A stretch of DNA of 64,000 nucleotides. It comes from Neopestalotiopsis rosae. Taxonomy: Eukaryota > Ascomycota > Sordariomycetes > Amphisphaeriales > Sporocadaceae. The translations under genes and the position numbers were made by a program. The stretch is taken from NCBI GenBank assembly GCA_023078685.1, contig JALGAS010000007.1, positions 3,100,001 through 3,164,000 on the forward strand, given 5' to 3'. Shown piece by piece: positions 21,883-32,239 of the stretch. The first letter of the stretch is position 1, and each line of letters opens with the position of its first letter. Under the pieces are notes generated by a model. That model searched no databases. It was not told the origin of the DNA and saw only the letters and a list, made by a program, of their open reading frames with translations.

Positions 21883-22438
21883 TGCGGCATGTGGGAAGGA
21901 AACGTCGTGAGGTGTGCAGTTTTGGCTCGGCGCTGGGCTGATTCTCCTTCATAGGTATCTGACATCTACTTTCCGGGAATTTGAATCGCTATTGTATGAT
22001 TTGCTCACGAGCCGGAGTTGCTGAGTTGGTGGCGGGCCACTGCGATCTGTTCTGGCTGTCTGGAAGAGTTACGTGTCAGGCGGGGGACCAAGGCAGTAGG
22101 CCTACTGCGGGGGTGGCCCATTTTACGTATCATTTCGTTGCCAAGACGGCCACCCCCTCGACTTTGATTGGAGCAAAGCAATAGGAATTGCCAATGTACA
22201 AGAGCTTGTTGCACCTTCAATCGTGGAATTCTATTCCTTTGACGAACGTATCGTAATATCCCGCTATGCAATAGGTGCAAAAGTGGGAGCTCCACTCCCA
22301 GCTCAGGCTAGTGTAGAGATATACGATACGCAACAGAAAGGCCGACTGCCCGTCATGTTCTGGGTTGACCTCTTTTATTCCACGACAACCAGCAATCAGC
22401 GAGGGGGAAATCTGCGCGCAAGATAGCCAGTCAACAGC
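21883..22438. promoter_or_regulatory. Divergent promoter region, HET gene and unknown gene
   Basis: 556 bp between two divergent start codons. No element could be assigned by eye. Confidence 0.35.
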
Positions 22439-23738
22439 ATGGACGCACACAATCAGCACCAGCCGGTGCCGCATGTCCCGCAACCAGTCCCTGGTTTCCC
22501 CCTGACGAGAATGTCAACTGAGCAACGGGCATTGCATCGGCGCATTCTGGCAGCAGCAGACTCGGCATCTGTCACACGCGCTGAGAGGAATCAATTGTAT
22601 TTGCGACCCACTCCGGACGAAGAAGACCGCCTTTGCCGCGAAAAGGTCGGCCTCACCATGCCAGAGCTCCAGGACAAGGTCATGACTAGCCCAGACACGC
22701 TGACCGAGACCGAATGTAATATTATCATGAAGGGCGCCGACTACGATCCTAACGTTCCAAATAGTGGCAAAAAGCCCTTTTGGACGATTGGTCTCCAGCC
22801 CGATGAGCGCCAGCTTGCCGACCAAGTCTCCGAGCTTCTAGCCAACGACTACGACAATGATGTCTTCTTCCGCGCATTCAACCGCCACAAGGCATTCGAT
22901 CCGGAGAGGAAACAGCGGCTGGCCCAGATGAGACAGGAACGCGCCGCTGCCCAAGCCGCGCAATTGAGAGCCGCTCGGCCGCGATGGCTGCACGACATGT
23001 TCGACGCCAAGCTGGCGCGGTTCGGTTTTGTCATTTTTCGCATCACCTACCGCGAAGGGACAGAGCAGAAATGGCAGGTGTTCCGATCAATCTACGACAA
23101 TACCAAGATCGAGGTGTACTGCAAGTGCTGGAGACGCGCAGGCAACCTATGCTCAATACACCAGCCCGTCCTCGTCTCCGAACCATCACTAAACGGTGCT
23201 ACCGTGGACGTCCTGCGGCAGCGTTTCAAGGCCATGCGGGAACAGAGCGAGATCCCGGACCGCATCGCGACGGACTGCTTCTTGGTGGTGGACGATGTTA
23301 TCCTGGATCACCCGATCATAGCATCCAAGGCTGAATACCAGCCAAAGGCCCCGGGAGAGCATGATCCATGGCAGACTACTTTTTCAGTGCGGGCTGTCAA
23401 TCCGGACTACGATCCCACAGAGTATTCCACATCGGGAGAGGGGGATTCGTCAGAGTTCCGCGGCGAGATATCTATTCCCTTGCCTAAGGTCTTTGATTGG
23501 CTGTATTATTGTTTCATGGCCAAAACCGAGGACTGGAAGACAAGGTACAAGGTCACTAATGAGGGACCTGCCGAAGTCATGGTAATAAGCAATCCTAGTC
23601 AATTTATTCCTCATACGTTTGATGGTCTGGGATCCCACCAGGGTAGTGCTAACAGAACCATCTGTTTCTTAGGATCCATTGGCAGCGTATCCGGCATATC
23701 GTACAGGAACTGAGCCCGACTCGTCGTCCAGAAGCTGA
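22439..23738 (+). CDS. Uncharacterised fungal protein
   Basis: The long frame from ATG 22439 can be read unspliced to 23713 (424 aa). A better model splices at 23582-23672 (donor GTAATA, acceptor TTTCTTAG) and ends at a TGA at 23738, giving 402 aa that finish ...MDPLAAYPAYRTGTE.... The protein is soluble and starts Pro/His/Gln-rich. It has a helical charged middle (RKQRLAQMRQERAAAQAAQL) and a C-terminal mixed alpha/beta part with aromatic blocks such as FGFVIFRITY and KVFDWLYYCFM. There is no signal peptide, membrane segment or known catalytic motif. I do not recognise the family; codon use and length argue it is real. The donor is weak, so both ends are possible. Confidence 0.72.
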
Positions 23739-24619
23739 TAGGGTACCACTGAATGTATTTCAAAAAGACTGGGGAGGGCGAAACCAGCCAGAGAGAGAGG
23801 ATTGAGGATACGAGATTCCTAGGAGCGGAGCGAGAACCGCTACACCGCTATGACCTGTGGTTCGTGGGCTGTTAAACACAGACACGTTAAATTCCCTTGT
23901 AAGTTCAGTCTTGAAGTAGAAGTAAAGTTCGCCCGTACTTCATTTCACGTCCGGAACGCAATGGTAGGAAGGGCGTTGGGGTTTGAGCTTCGAGACATAC
24001 GCAAACATTTCTGCATTGATTGCACATCATAAGAAATGGTCATTACGTTTGCACATCAAGGTGGTCAACTGGGCTATCAATGTAGTCAAACAATGCTTGC
24101 ATTCTGTGTGGAATGTGTATCTATCTTGCACAAGTGGTTTGCACAAACCAAGACGAGATTCATTCCCACGCAACGCGGTATCTCTTTTTCCCCTTATAGC
24201 TCCCCCTCACCAGAACCAAACAAGTCCTTTTGTGGACGAGTCGTTCCGGCTATTAAACCAAATTACATGCGCGTCGATCCTCCATGCAGGTAGTACCACT
24301 ACTAGCTGTGAATACCGAAATATGTGTGCAATGACCGTAACACCAGGGTATGTCTCAAATATGATACGGAGAGCCGTACGGAAATTCGTCCCGTCGTAGT
24401 CGTCATGATACCAGCGTCAAATCTTGATAGAATCGAACACCCCAGGGTCTGCTGTAGGAACAACCAAAGGTATCATAGGCAGCCTCTCCGACAAGAGTTC
24501 GTTAAGTGAACTTGCCAAGTTGATGATAGGTACGTGGGTGTGTGCACCCATCAACACGTGAGAGGCTGCGGAATTGTACATCAATCTATACACAGTCACC
24601 ACCGTCGACGATGTGGTGT
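23739..24619. other. Intergenic region between convergent genes
   Basis: 0.9 kb between the 3' ends of the unknown gene and the EDC4-like gene. No supported gene or repeat. Confidence 0.4.
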
Positions 24620-27600
24620 TTAGTAGTCGGAAAGCTTAGGACGACTTGCCACAGCAAGGATACTCCTAGCGTTGCTGACAGTTGTTGAAATGTGGTGCAA
24701 GATAGGGTCACCTTGGGGAAGCTGACCGCTAACGCGACCATAGAGCGTCTCCATCTGGCCGATGAAAGCTCCCAAGATGTTCGGAACAACTTCATGGACT
24801 TGACTGTCCTGTAATGCAAAAGTGTGGTTAGCAGGCAGTGTCAAAGACTGAAATGTCAGGACAGAACTTACGATGTTCGGCAAACTGTCGCTTAGACCTC
24901 CAACAATGGAGGACATCCACATGATCTTTTCGCGCAGGTGGCGGCTGTTCAAATCGCGGGAAAGTTCGGCAATAACGGCCAACCCCACAAGAGGAGAAAC
25001 ATTGCGCACCATGCGAGGATCGAGCTTCGAGAAGAGATGGTTGAAGATCTCATCCTTACGGTCCGACTGCAGCCATCTTACCAGAGCACCCTCGAGCTCT
25101 CCACCGTCAATCTGGTTCGCAAGATCAGCGAGCTTTCGGTCCAAAGGCTCCTTGGGCTGGTCCACGTCATGAACAACCATTTGGTTTCCAGAGTGTGCCA
25201 AAGGGCTGCCATAGGTAGGCTGTCGTGACGAAGCTTGGCTTCCGCCGAAGCTGGACTGCGGTTGGACGTGAGGCTGTTGAGGGTATGCAACTTGTCTGTG
25301 ACTGTGGCTGTGGCTACGCGAGTGAGCTTGAGACTGGCGGCGCTCGCGGAGAGCCTCTTCCTGGGACTTCTCGTAGCGGGACTGGAACTCGACCTGGTTT
25401 CTGGACATGGTGGTCACCATGTCAGACAAGCGAGTCACCATTGAGGTCAGTTGATCAATCTTGTTGCTGTCAGTGCGAATCTTTTGCTCCAACTCCTCAA
25501 TCTGCGTGGCCGCATGCTTTTGGATATCGAGAATCATCTTGTCCGCAGCTGCAACGGCCATGTTGCTGAAAGCGGGAATGACAGACTCATGGAGGGTCTG
25601 TTGGAAGGACTTGTTAATTTCCTTCTCCAAGCCATCCGACACCTGCTTCGAGATAGCACGGGTCAGTTCAGGCTTCTGAAGCGCGAGGCCAACAGAGTTT
25701 GGCAGCAGCTTCTGCATCTGGTTTTGGATAGCGTGAGAGACACGACCGCCGATCTTAGCGTCAAGCTGATCCGACACCGTACGGCTGATCTGTTCAGCCA
25801 CAGTTTGTCGCAGAGTTTCTTCCAACGCAGGTACAACTCTTTGGTTGACCTGGTCTGAGATCGTGGCAGTCAGGACACGCTGCACGTTGTTGTCCAGGGC
25901 AGAGGAGACAACGTCAAGCAGATTCTGCTGACTCTTCTTGAATGCAACGTCACGGCCCCGAAGCTCGCTGTCAACCTTTTGGCGGTTCTCCCTCATGGCC
26001 TGTTCGATCGCATTGCTCACAGTTGTCTCAACCTGTTTGACTGCGGCTTGGAGGGACTCGGCAGACATGGAAGATTGGGTGGCCGCTGGTGCAGGCTTTG
26101 TCTCCGTATTCTTCTGGGTCGGCTGTGAAGCACCAGCCTCTGCAAGGGCTCTCTCAGCAGCCGCAGCAGCTGCCTTGTCCTTCTTCTTACGGGATCGGCG
26201 CTCTGCTTTCTCTGTGTTCATGGGCGTAGCAGGGAGCTCGGCTGTCTTTCGCTCGTTGTGGGCACCTGAAGCTTCATCGGCGGTCTTGCGCGCCACATCC
26301 TCGCCAGAAGTAGGTTGCATGTTCTCCTTGTCCTTGGCGGAGCGACCTGCAGAGCGGATGGGCAGGGTCGAGACGTCTTCAGTGGGCTGGATCTCAGCAG
26401 GCTGGATGCTTGGAAGCTCCTTCAACTTGCTGATCTTCACAACGCCAGTGTCCAAAGCATCAACGGGTGCGACAACCTTGTTATCCTTGGTCCAACCCAG
26501 CTCGTGTTGCTTGACACAGATACCAGATACACCCTTCGAGTGCATAGCATACAACTCGAACAACGTCTGCTCATCGGCGTCGTCAGAGTTTGCTGCAGAT
26601 TGTACCAACATGTCCAAGCTACGAATCACACCCTTGTTGCCGAAGGAGTATTCGCGTACACCACTGATGACCGCAGTACTATCGGGTTCGGGAATAGACG
26701 AATCCTTGGCAACAAGTTTTTGAATGAAGTCGACTTGTGACAGACCCTTAATCTGGTACTTGGGAGCCGAGAGGTGGAGGAAGTAGATGGAGTTTCGTGT
26801 GGGATGTCCGACCACGATCATACCAGTAGGCGGATGATACATCACACTGCAAACTGCGTCGCTCTCCTTGGAGTGGGGCAGATTGAACTCCTGCACCGGC
26901 TTGCCGAGGGCAAGGTCCCAAAGCTGCAAAGTGTGGTTCTGCTTCATACCCACAATCATATACCTCAAGGCACAACGTTTCTGGTACGGCCGTTGCTTAT
27001 CCAGCAGTAGAACAGACGTTGGCCAAGCCTTCTCATTCTCCGGAGTGGTAGTGAGAGTCATCAGAGGCTCCTTTACTTCAAGGAAAGTTTGCGCAGGCGT
27101 TGGGAATCTAGGATCCGAATCTTCATCGGCAGCCGTCAAGTCTCGGACATCCCAGAACTTGACACGGCCAGACTTGTCGAGAGATACAATAGTGGTATCA
27201 TCTTGACTGAAGGTGAAGTCCTTACCGGCCTTACCAGTGTTGATCCTCAACGAGCACTGTTTCGAGAGCTTCTCGGTATCAACATAGCGGTCATGGCCAG
27301 GCTTGAAAAGATTGTGTTGCATGATGTAAGACGGCCAGATGATACTGATGGTCTTACCACGGCCAACAGCGAAATACTCTGGGTGAGCCGAGGAGGTCCT
27401 GGCGCGTGTCTTCAGCACACCACCAGGGGCGTCACCCTCCTGAGCACTGACGGGCGGGAGAGCAAATCCATACTGCTCGGGATGCGCATCATCCAGGTAA
27501 TCCTTGTCACCGTTCTTGATCATTGTGTAGTACACGGTACCACTGATGCCAGTTCCGATGATAGACTCCTTGTGAGCCGAGTTAAGGTCAGCGGGAGTGG

Positions 27601-29500
27601 AAGAAACAGAGACATTGAAAATGCGATCCTTTGTGTCGGTGAAGAGTTTAGCATCTCTGCCATCATCCTGACGAATAACACGGAGACCGCCAGCCTTGGA
27701 CATTCCATAAATGATGTACGTCTGCGTGGCGGAAACGAGGTTGCGATCGATTTGATCGAACTCTTTCTTCACGCGAGCGATATCCAGAATAACCTCATCC
27801 CGGAACTGTGGGCGAGGCTCATCGTTGTCTTGGAGACTGATCGAGATCCAAGGCTTCATTGGGAAGTTGTAGACCTTAACTGGCGATGACACCTCCTCAA
27901 TAACGACAATCTCATCAGCTTCGGCGCTTTCCCAGCTGTCGGCGATGGGCTGATCATTGGCGGCTTCATCGATAATATCGTGAACAGCTCGTGCAAGCTC
28001 CGGTGGGAGGGTGTCCTCGAGAACTCCAGCATTCTTGGGCTTTTCCAGCTCATGTTGAAGATCACGGGCAATGATACCTTTGGCGCGCTCGAATGTTTCG
28101 TCGTCGTCGCTCTTGGCTGCCATCATGTCTCCCAACTCGCGCTCCATTCGAGCCTGTGTCTCCTCGTGCTCGGCGCGAGCCAAAGCTTCTTGTGCCTCTT
28201 CATCAGCGACTCCGGCAAGGTTCTCCATAGCATCCGAGACGGTCTCCTTCTGGGTATCGTGCAATCCGTTGTGCTGGGCACGAGACGATTTGCCAGTGTG
28301 TTCCGAAGCCAGAGCAGGGCTCTCGCGAGCATGATGCTTTGGCTCGGAGCCGCCAGGTGAAGAAGTAGCACTGGGGGCCTTCTTCAAAATCTGGAAACTG
28401 GGAGGCAGAGCACCGGAGCCGATGTGAGTCGAGGTGACAGACTTGGGTGTTCTGTTGTGAGGAGATGGCACATCGATGAGGTCATCGAAGGGGTCCTTGT
28501 AATCGAACATGGTCTTCCGGGCCGGTCCGCTCTGCGAAGCAGGCGAGCCGTAATCGTTCTTGGTCGGCGGCGACGAAGCAGGATTCTGCTGACCCAGGAA
28601 AGGGAAACTCATGGGCGTGGCATTGTCGGATTGAGGCAGCGGCACAATCTGTGCAGCCACCTCAGCTGGCGATTCGGTACCGTGCAAATCTCTTGTCAAG
28701 TCGCGGGATGAGCCGTGAGTAGTGGAGGGTGGCGTCGGCGCAGCAGGCTGAGAAGACTCGGTGGTCGAAGGCTGGTCCGTTTGAGAAGGCTTCTTGCGCT
28801 GCAACAGGTTGAGGAGATAAGTCTGTGTATCATCCGTAGGGCCGGGGGCAGAATTCCACTTGTTTGCCGCATTTGCTGCCTGTCCTTCCTGTCTCGACGC
28901 TTCGTGGTGAGCGTCGCCCTTCATAAGTGATGCGAGAAAACCTTGAGGATCGGCAGGCATCGGTACGGGGGCGTGCAAGGTCGGAATATGCTGGGGCAGG
29001 TGACCTACGGCGTCGTAATCGATGGAAGGAGGACCGGGAGCTGCGGTCTGCGAGGTCCGCAATGAGTGAATTGAGGACTGTGAGCTACCTCCGCCAGCAG
29101 CGCCGCCGCTTTCACCTCCGTTCTTGTACTTGAGAAGACTCAACAGGTTGACTGTCTGGTCAGGCTGACCACCAGAAAGAGGGAGTGTGCCAATTGGACC
29201 AAGATTCAGGCCGGGAGGGCCATGGGAATGCGAGAAATGGTTCATTGGAGGAGTAGGAGCAGCCGGCATGGTGAAATCTTCCGATCCGGCCATGAGAGGT
29301 GATTCTTGACCCGAGTGATGGCCACGGTAGTAATCGCCATGAGACTGAGCAGCTTGGTTCAGGGTTGCGAAGCGGGAGAGAGGATTGTTATGAGAGGTCG
29401 CATCGTCGCCCGAGCTGCCGGTGCTGCGGCCTTGTTGCAGGCGCGCAAGCATATCGCGCAGATGGTCATTTTGACCAGCGGACCCATTGTAGCTCGCCAT
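24620..29500 (-). CDS. EDC4/Ge-1-like mRNA decapping scaffold
   Basis: Exon 1 (29500-24872) and exon 2 (24808-24620) give 1605 aa. The 63-nt intron (24809-24871) has perfect GTAAGT, CTAAC and CAG signals but keeps frame without stops, so an unspliced reading adds 21 residues. The first ~540 residues are disordered and Ser/Pro/Gln-rich. A WD40-like region follows (blocks such as FTFSQDDTTIVSLDKSGRVK and MIVVGHPTRNSIYF). After a Lys/Ala-rich linker comes a long helical region (VSNAIEQAMRENRQK onward) and the conserved C-terminal helical domain (DGGELEGALVRWLQSDRKDE). This is the architecture of EDC4/Ge-1, which bridges Dcp2 and Dcp1 in P-bodies; fission yeast Pdc1 is a relative. Expected location is cytoplasmic granules. 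Confidence 0.85.
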   Translation of the reverse strand: MASYNGSAGQNDHLRDMLARLQQGRSTGSSGDDATSHNNPLSRFATLNQAAQSHGDYYRGHHSGQESPLMAGSEDFTMPAAPTPPMNHFSHSHGPPGLNLGPIGTLPLSGGQPDQTVNLLSLLKYKNGGESGGAAGGGSSQSSIHSLRTSQTAAPGPPSIDYDAVGHLPQHIPTLHAPVPMPADPQGFLASLMKGDAHHEASRQEGQAANAANKWNSAPGPTDDTQTYLLNLLQRKKPSQTDQPSTTESSQPAAPTPPSTTHGSSRDLTRDLHGTESPAEVAAQIVPLPQSDNATPMSFPFLGQQNPASSPPTKNDYGSPASQSGPARKTMFDYKDPFDDLIDVPSPHNRTPKSVTSTHIGSGALPPSFQILKKAPSATSSPGGSEPKHHARESPALASEHTGKSSRAQHNGLHDTQKETVSDAMENLAGVADEEAQEALARAEHEETQARMERELGDMMAAKSDDDETFERAKGIIARDLQHELEKPKNAGVLEDTLPPELARAVHDIIDEAANDQPIADSWESAEADEIVVIEEVSSPVKVYNFPMKPWISISLQDNDEPRPQFRDEVILDIARVKKEFDQIDRNLVSATQTYIIYGMSKAGGLRVIRQDDGRDAKLFTDTKDRIFNVSVSSTPADLNSAHKESIIGTGISGTVYYTMIKNGDKDYLDDAHPEQYGFALPPVSAQEGDAPGGVLKTRARTSSAHPEYFAVGRGKTISIIWPSYIMQHNLFKPGHDRYVDTEKLSKQCSLRINTGKAGKDFTFSQDDTTIVSLDKSGRVKFWDVRDLTAADEDSDPRFPTPAQTFLEVKEPLMTLTTTPENEKAWPTSVLLLDKQRPYQKRCALRYMIVGMKQNHTLQLWDLALGKPVQEFNLPHSKESDAVCSVMYHPPTGMIVVGHPTRNSIYFLHLSAPKYQIKGLSQVDFIQKLVAKDSSIPEPDSTAVISGVREYSFGNKGVIRSLDMLVQSAANSDDADEQTLFELYAMHSKGVSGICVKQHELGWTKDNKVVAPVDALDTGVVKISKLKELPSIQPAEIQPTEDVSTLPIRSAGRSAKDKENMQPTSGEDVARKTADEASGAHNERKTAELPATPMNTEKAERRSRKKKDKAAAAAAERALAEAGASQPTQKNTETKPAPAATQSSMSAESLQAAVKQVETTVSNAIEQAMRENRQKVDSELRGRDVAFKKSQQNLLDVVSSALDNNVQRVLTATISDQVNQRVVPALEETLRQTVAEQISRTVSDQLDAKIGGRVSHAIQNQMQKLLPNSVGLALQKPELTRAISKQVSDGLEKEINKSFQQTLHESVIPAFSNMAVAAADKMILDIQKHAATQIEELEQKIRTDSNKIDQLTSMVTRLSDMVTTMSRNQVEFQSRYEKSQEEALRERRQSQAHSRSHSHSHRQVAYPQQPHVQPQSSFGGSQASSRQPTYGSPLAHSGNQMVVHDVDQPKEPLDRKLADLANQIDGGELEGALVRWLQSDRKDEIFNHLFSKLDPRMVRNVSPLVGLAVIAELSRDLNSRHLREKIMWMSSIVGGLSDSLPNIVSSVLTFQSLTLPANHTFALQDSQVHEVVPNILGAFIGQMETLYGRVSGQLPQGDPILHHISTTVSNARSILAVASRPKLSDY

Positions 29501-31244
29501 GGTGGTTGACGGTGGCAGCAGCGAGCTACGGGTGCAGCAGCTAGAGCTTGGTAAACTCTAACGAGATGCTGCAATGGCGGGAAGAACGTCGCCTCGAGTT
29601 GAAGCACGTCAATCCGAAATTGAGTTCTGGGGGGAATGCGTGGTATGTATGCTGGGACGAAGCAAAACTGCAGACAGTAGCCTGGTGTTTGTGTTTGGAG
29701 GTCGGATTGAATAAAATCAAACGTGGAGGATGGAAAATGGGTCAACGTGGTTCAGGTAGCTTGGGCTTGGCCTGACCTGGGAGGTACGCGAGTGGCTGAA
29801 CTTTTTCTTTTTTTTCCCTTTGATTTTTTTTTTCTTGGGTCTTCGTCTCCCTTGGAGCGGGCAAGAGCTGCCCAATGCTTGTTGCGCCCGATCGCCCGAG
29901 CTCCCTCCCAGCAAGGGAAAGGAAGGTACCCTAAAAAGGTACCTGGATAGTGGGATAATTGGGCCCTACTATGCGACCTATTGGGTACCGCTTAGGTGCA
30001 CCATGAGGTGGGAATTGTCTGTTCTCTTTCGGTGGCAATTGGACGATGGGTCCTTCTCAATGTTGAGCTTTCAGTGAGACCTAGATCGAGCCGGAAAAAG
30101 CAAACAAGAACATTCGCCTCAAGTAGTGACGAAATCTCCAGTGCCTATGACAGGATTGTTGTGAAGAATGGGAGAATGAAATGCCTGAGAGAGAAAGGAA
30201 GGAAGGGGAGAGAGAACAATTGCTGGCCTGGTCGATCAAGAATTGACAATCGTCAAACGACAAACTGTCAGAGAGACATGAGTTGCTCTCCCCCGTCAAA
30301 TTGCAGCTGTCTTTCCTGTGCTGTTTGCCCGTCAAGCGGTTCGTTGGACCGCCATGCATATGATACTGCCACACGGGATGAGCTGGAGCTTGATTGGATT
30401 GGATGGCCATTACACGATCATCTACTACAAGATCAGATCCTAACCCCAGTTGACCCCAGCCTCTTGTTCAGTGTGGTACTACTACTGCAGTCTTCATTGA
30501 CCAATCTCAGATGAGCCTCTGCTCGCGTTGTACATCCATTTCCCACCCTGTACTTGCTCAGGCGCATTCTGTTCCCTCCGCTGCTTAACTCCGACGCCGC
30601 CAAAAGTGATGACGGTTACTGTCTACCTCCAAGTTGCATGATGGATCTCGGATATGTACAAATCATGTTGCTCAGCACATGGACGGTCCGAATTTCAACC
30701 GGGACGGCGTGTCGGTGCTTCCAGGCTCCTTCTGGCGGGGTGACAGTTGAGTCCAATGCAGCCCACAGTAAGCCCATCGTGTCCCATCAAGCCCATGTGC
30801 GATCAAATCGGGGAGCGGCTGGCCTAGCGCAAAGGGGCCTGCGGCAATCCAGCTGTTAGTGGCTGATCCGCTGTAAACTTAATGGGTGGGGTATCACGTT
30901 GTGGACGCCTGGTGCAGAACCTCATTTCTTTGTACTTAGCGACCGACCGTCAAGTGAATGAACATCTCGACCTAGAATCATCCTCGCCAGATCTTCCCTC
31001 CACGTTCGACTCCATTCTGCTGCCTCAGCACTGATACCCCTGATCTGTGTTGACTGATTCTGTGCGGCGCTCGACCAGACCTGCAGACGGGCCACCTGTG
31101 CTTTGCAGAGAACTCTTCCCCTTAGCTGCAGCCAAACGGGAAACACCAGCAACCTGATTGCAGCGCTCACGTGTAACTCACGGAGATATCCCGAACCCTG
31201 GGTTTTACCTTTCTCCCAAACATTCAGAAGCATTTTCCGTAAAT
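29501..31244. other. Divergent intergenic region
   Basis: 1.7 kb between the EDC4-like gene and a small membrane-protein gene. A T-rich run lies at about 29803-29840 and a GGTACC inverted pair at 29926-29942. The open frames here look random. A long 5' leader for the EDC4-like mRNA is likely within the first few hundred bases. Confidence 0.4.
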
Positions 31245-31764
31245 ATGTTCTGTCTACGGAGGTATGTGGATGCAATGAAGGATCTCTTCTACTGCTGAAA
31301 TCTGTTTCCAATGTGTGCTAACTTCTTGATTCCGTAGCTGGCTTCCGCTCCTCTTCATTCCCACGAATGCATCGCCCGCCTTCATCTTCCTCTTCTTTGT
31401 GTGCACATACTTTCTGAACCGGCCATGTGTATACTGCTCGGTTCTTCTCCTGATACTCTTCGTCACCTCCTGTTACTGGTCCGACCGCTGCTTCTTCGAC
31501 TTTAGCAGTAACTGGTTCGCACCGCGATCGTCATACTTTGAATGCACCGACAACTGCACAGCAGTGGCGCAGGGTGACAATGGCTTTAACGAGACCGCTT
31601 TCGAAATGCTGAACACGACTGCGAGCGCACTCGCAAGCGCCGCCGCCGACGAGCTCTCGCGCCGCAAGGCGGAATGGACCGGTTTGGGTATCGAGTGGTT
31701 GAGGAGTCTGCTAGGAAAGAGGGAGTGGAGGATTGAATGTATGGATGTCAACATTCGACTATAA
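31245..31764 (+). CDS. Small two-TM membrane protein, unknown function
   Basis: A 17-nt first exon (31245-31261, MFCLRS) joins exon 31338-31764 over an intron with GTATGT, GCTAAC and CCGTAG signals, giving 147 aa. Two hydrophobic segments lie at about residues 8-29 (LPLLFIPTNASPAFIFLFFV) and 38-50 (SVLLLILFVTSC). A luminal or extracellular-looking region with several Cys and Asn-x-Ser/Thr sites follows (ECTDNCTAV, FNETAF, LNTTAS), then an amphipathic C-terminus. I recognise no family. The tiny first exon and the perfect intron signals support it as a gene. Confidence 0.55.
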
Positions 31765-32239
31765 TGCGGCGCAATCATCCGCCCTGACGACGGCGGCGGG
31801 CGCGAGAGAGCACGTGTCGCTATATACAAGATCAATTTGTACATGGAAGCACGGCTGACGACTTATGAGATACCCCGACTTGCGCCTAAACAATGGGAAG
31901 TGTGTTATGATATCAGGTCAAAGCATTATGACGGCGTACTTTATCCGAACCGGGTGACTCATTATAGCATTATTTATCTGCTGTTTTTTTCGATCATGGC
32001 ATAGCAACACATGACAAAGATGGAAAGAAGGCGGAGATCATATTCATTCCATATCATGTCAATATCAATATTTCAAAGTTTGGATACACTTAATGAGCAG
32101 AAGAAAAAGGTGTGCAGCAGCCAACTGTACGACTGCCGTTGGGATTGAAATCATCGAGAAGCCAGAGGCACAAGGACTACCACCAACTGTTGGAGCAAGC
32201 CGCGTGTCTAAACGATGTTTGAAAGTATCATGCCGAGTG
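31765..32239. other. Intergenic, convergent 3' ends
   Basis: 475 bp between the small membrane-protein gene and the NACHT gene. Nothing recognised. Confidence 0.4.

Noticed and set aside
25938..26723. 261-aa plus-strand ORF inside the EDC4-like gene
   Set aside because: Antisense shadow of a long Ala/Ser/Lys-rich coding region.
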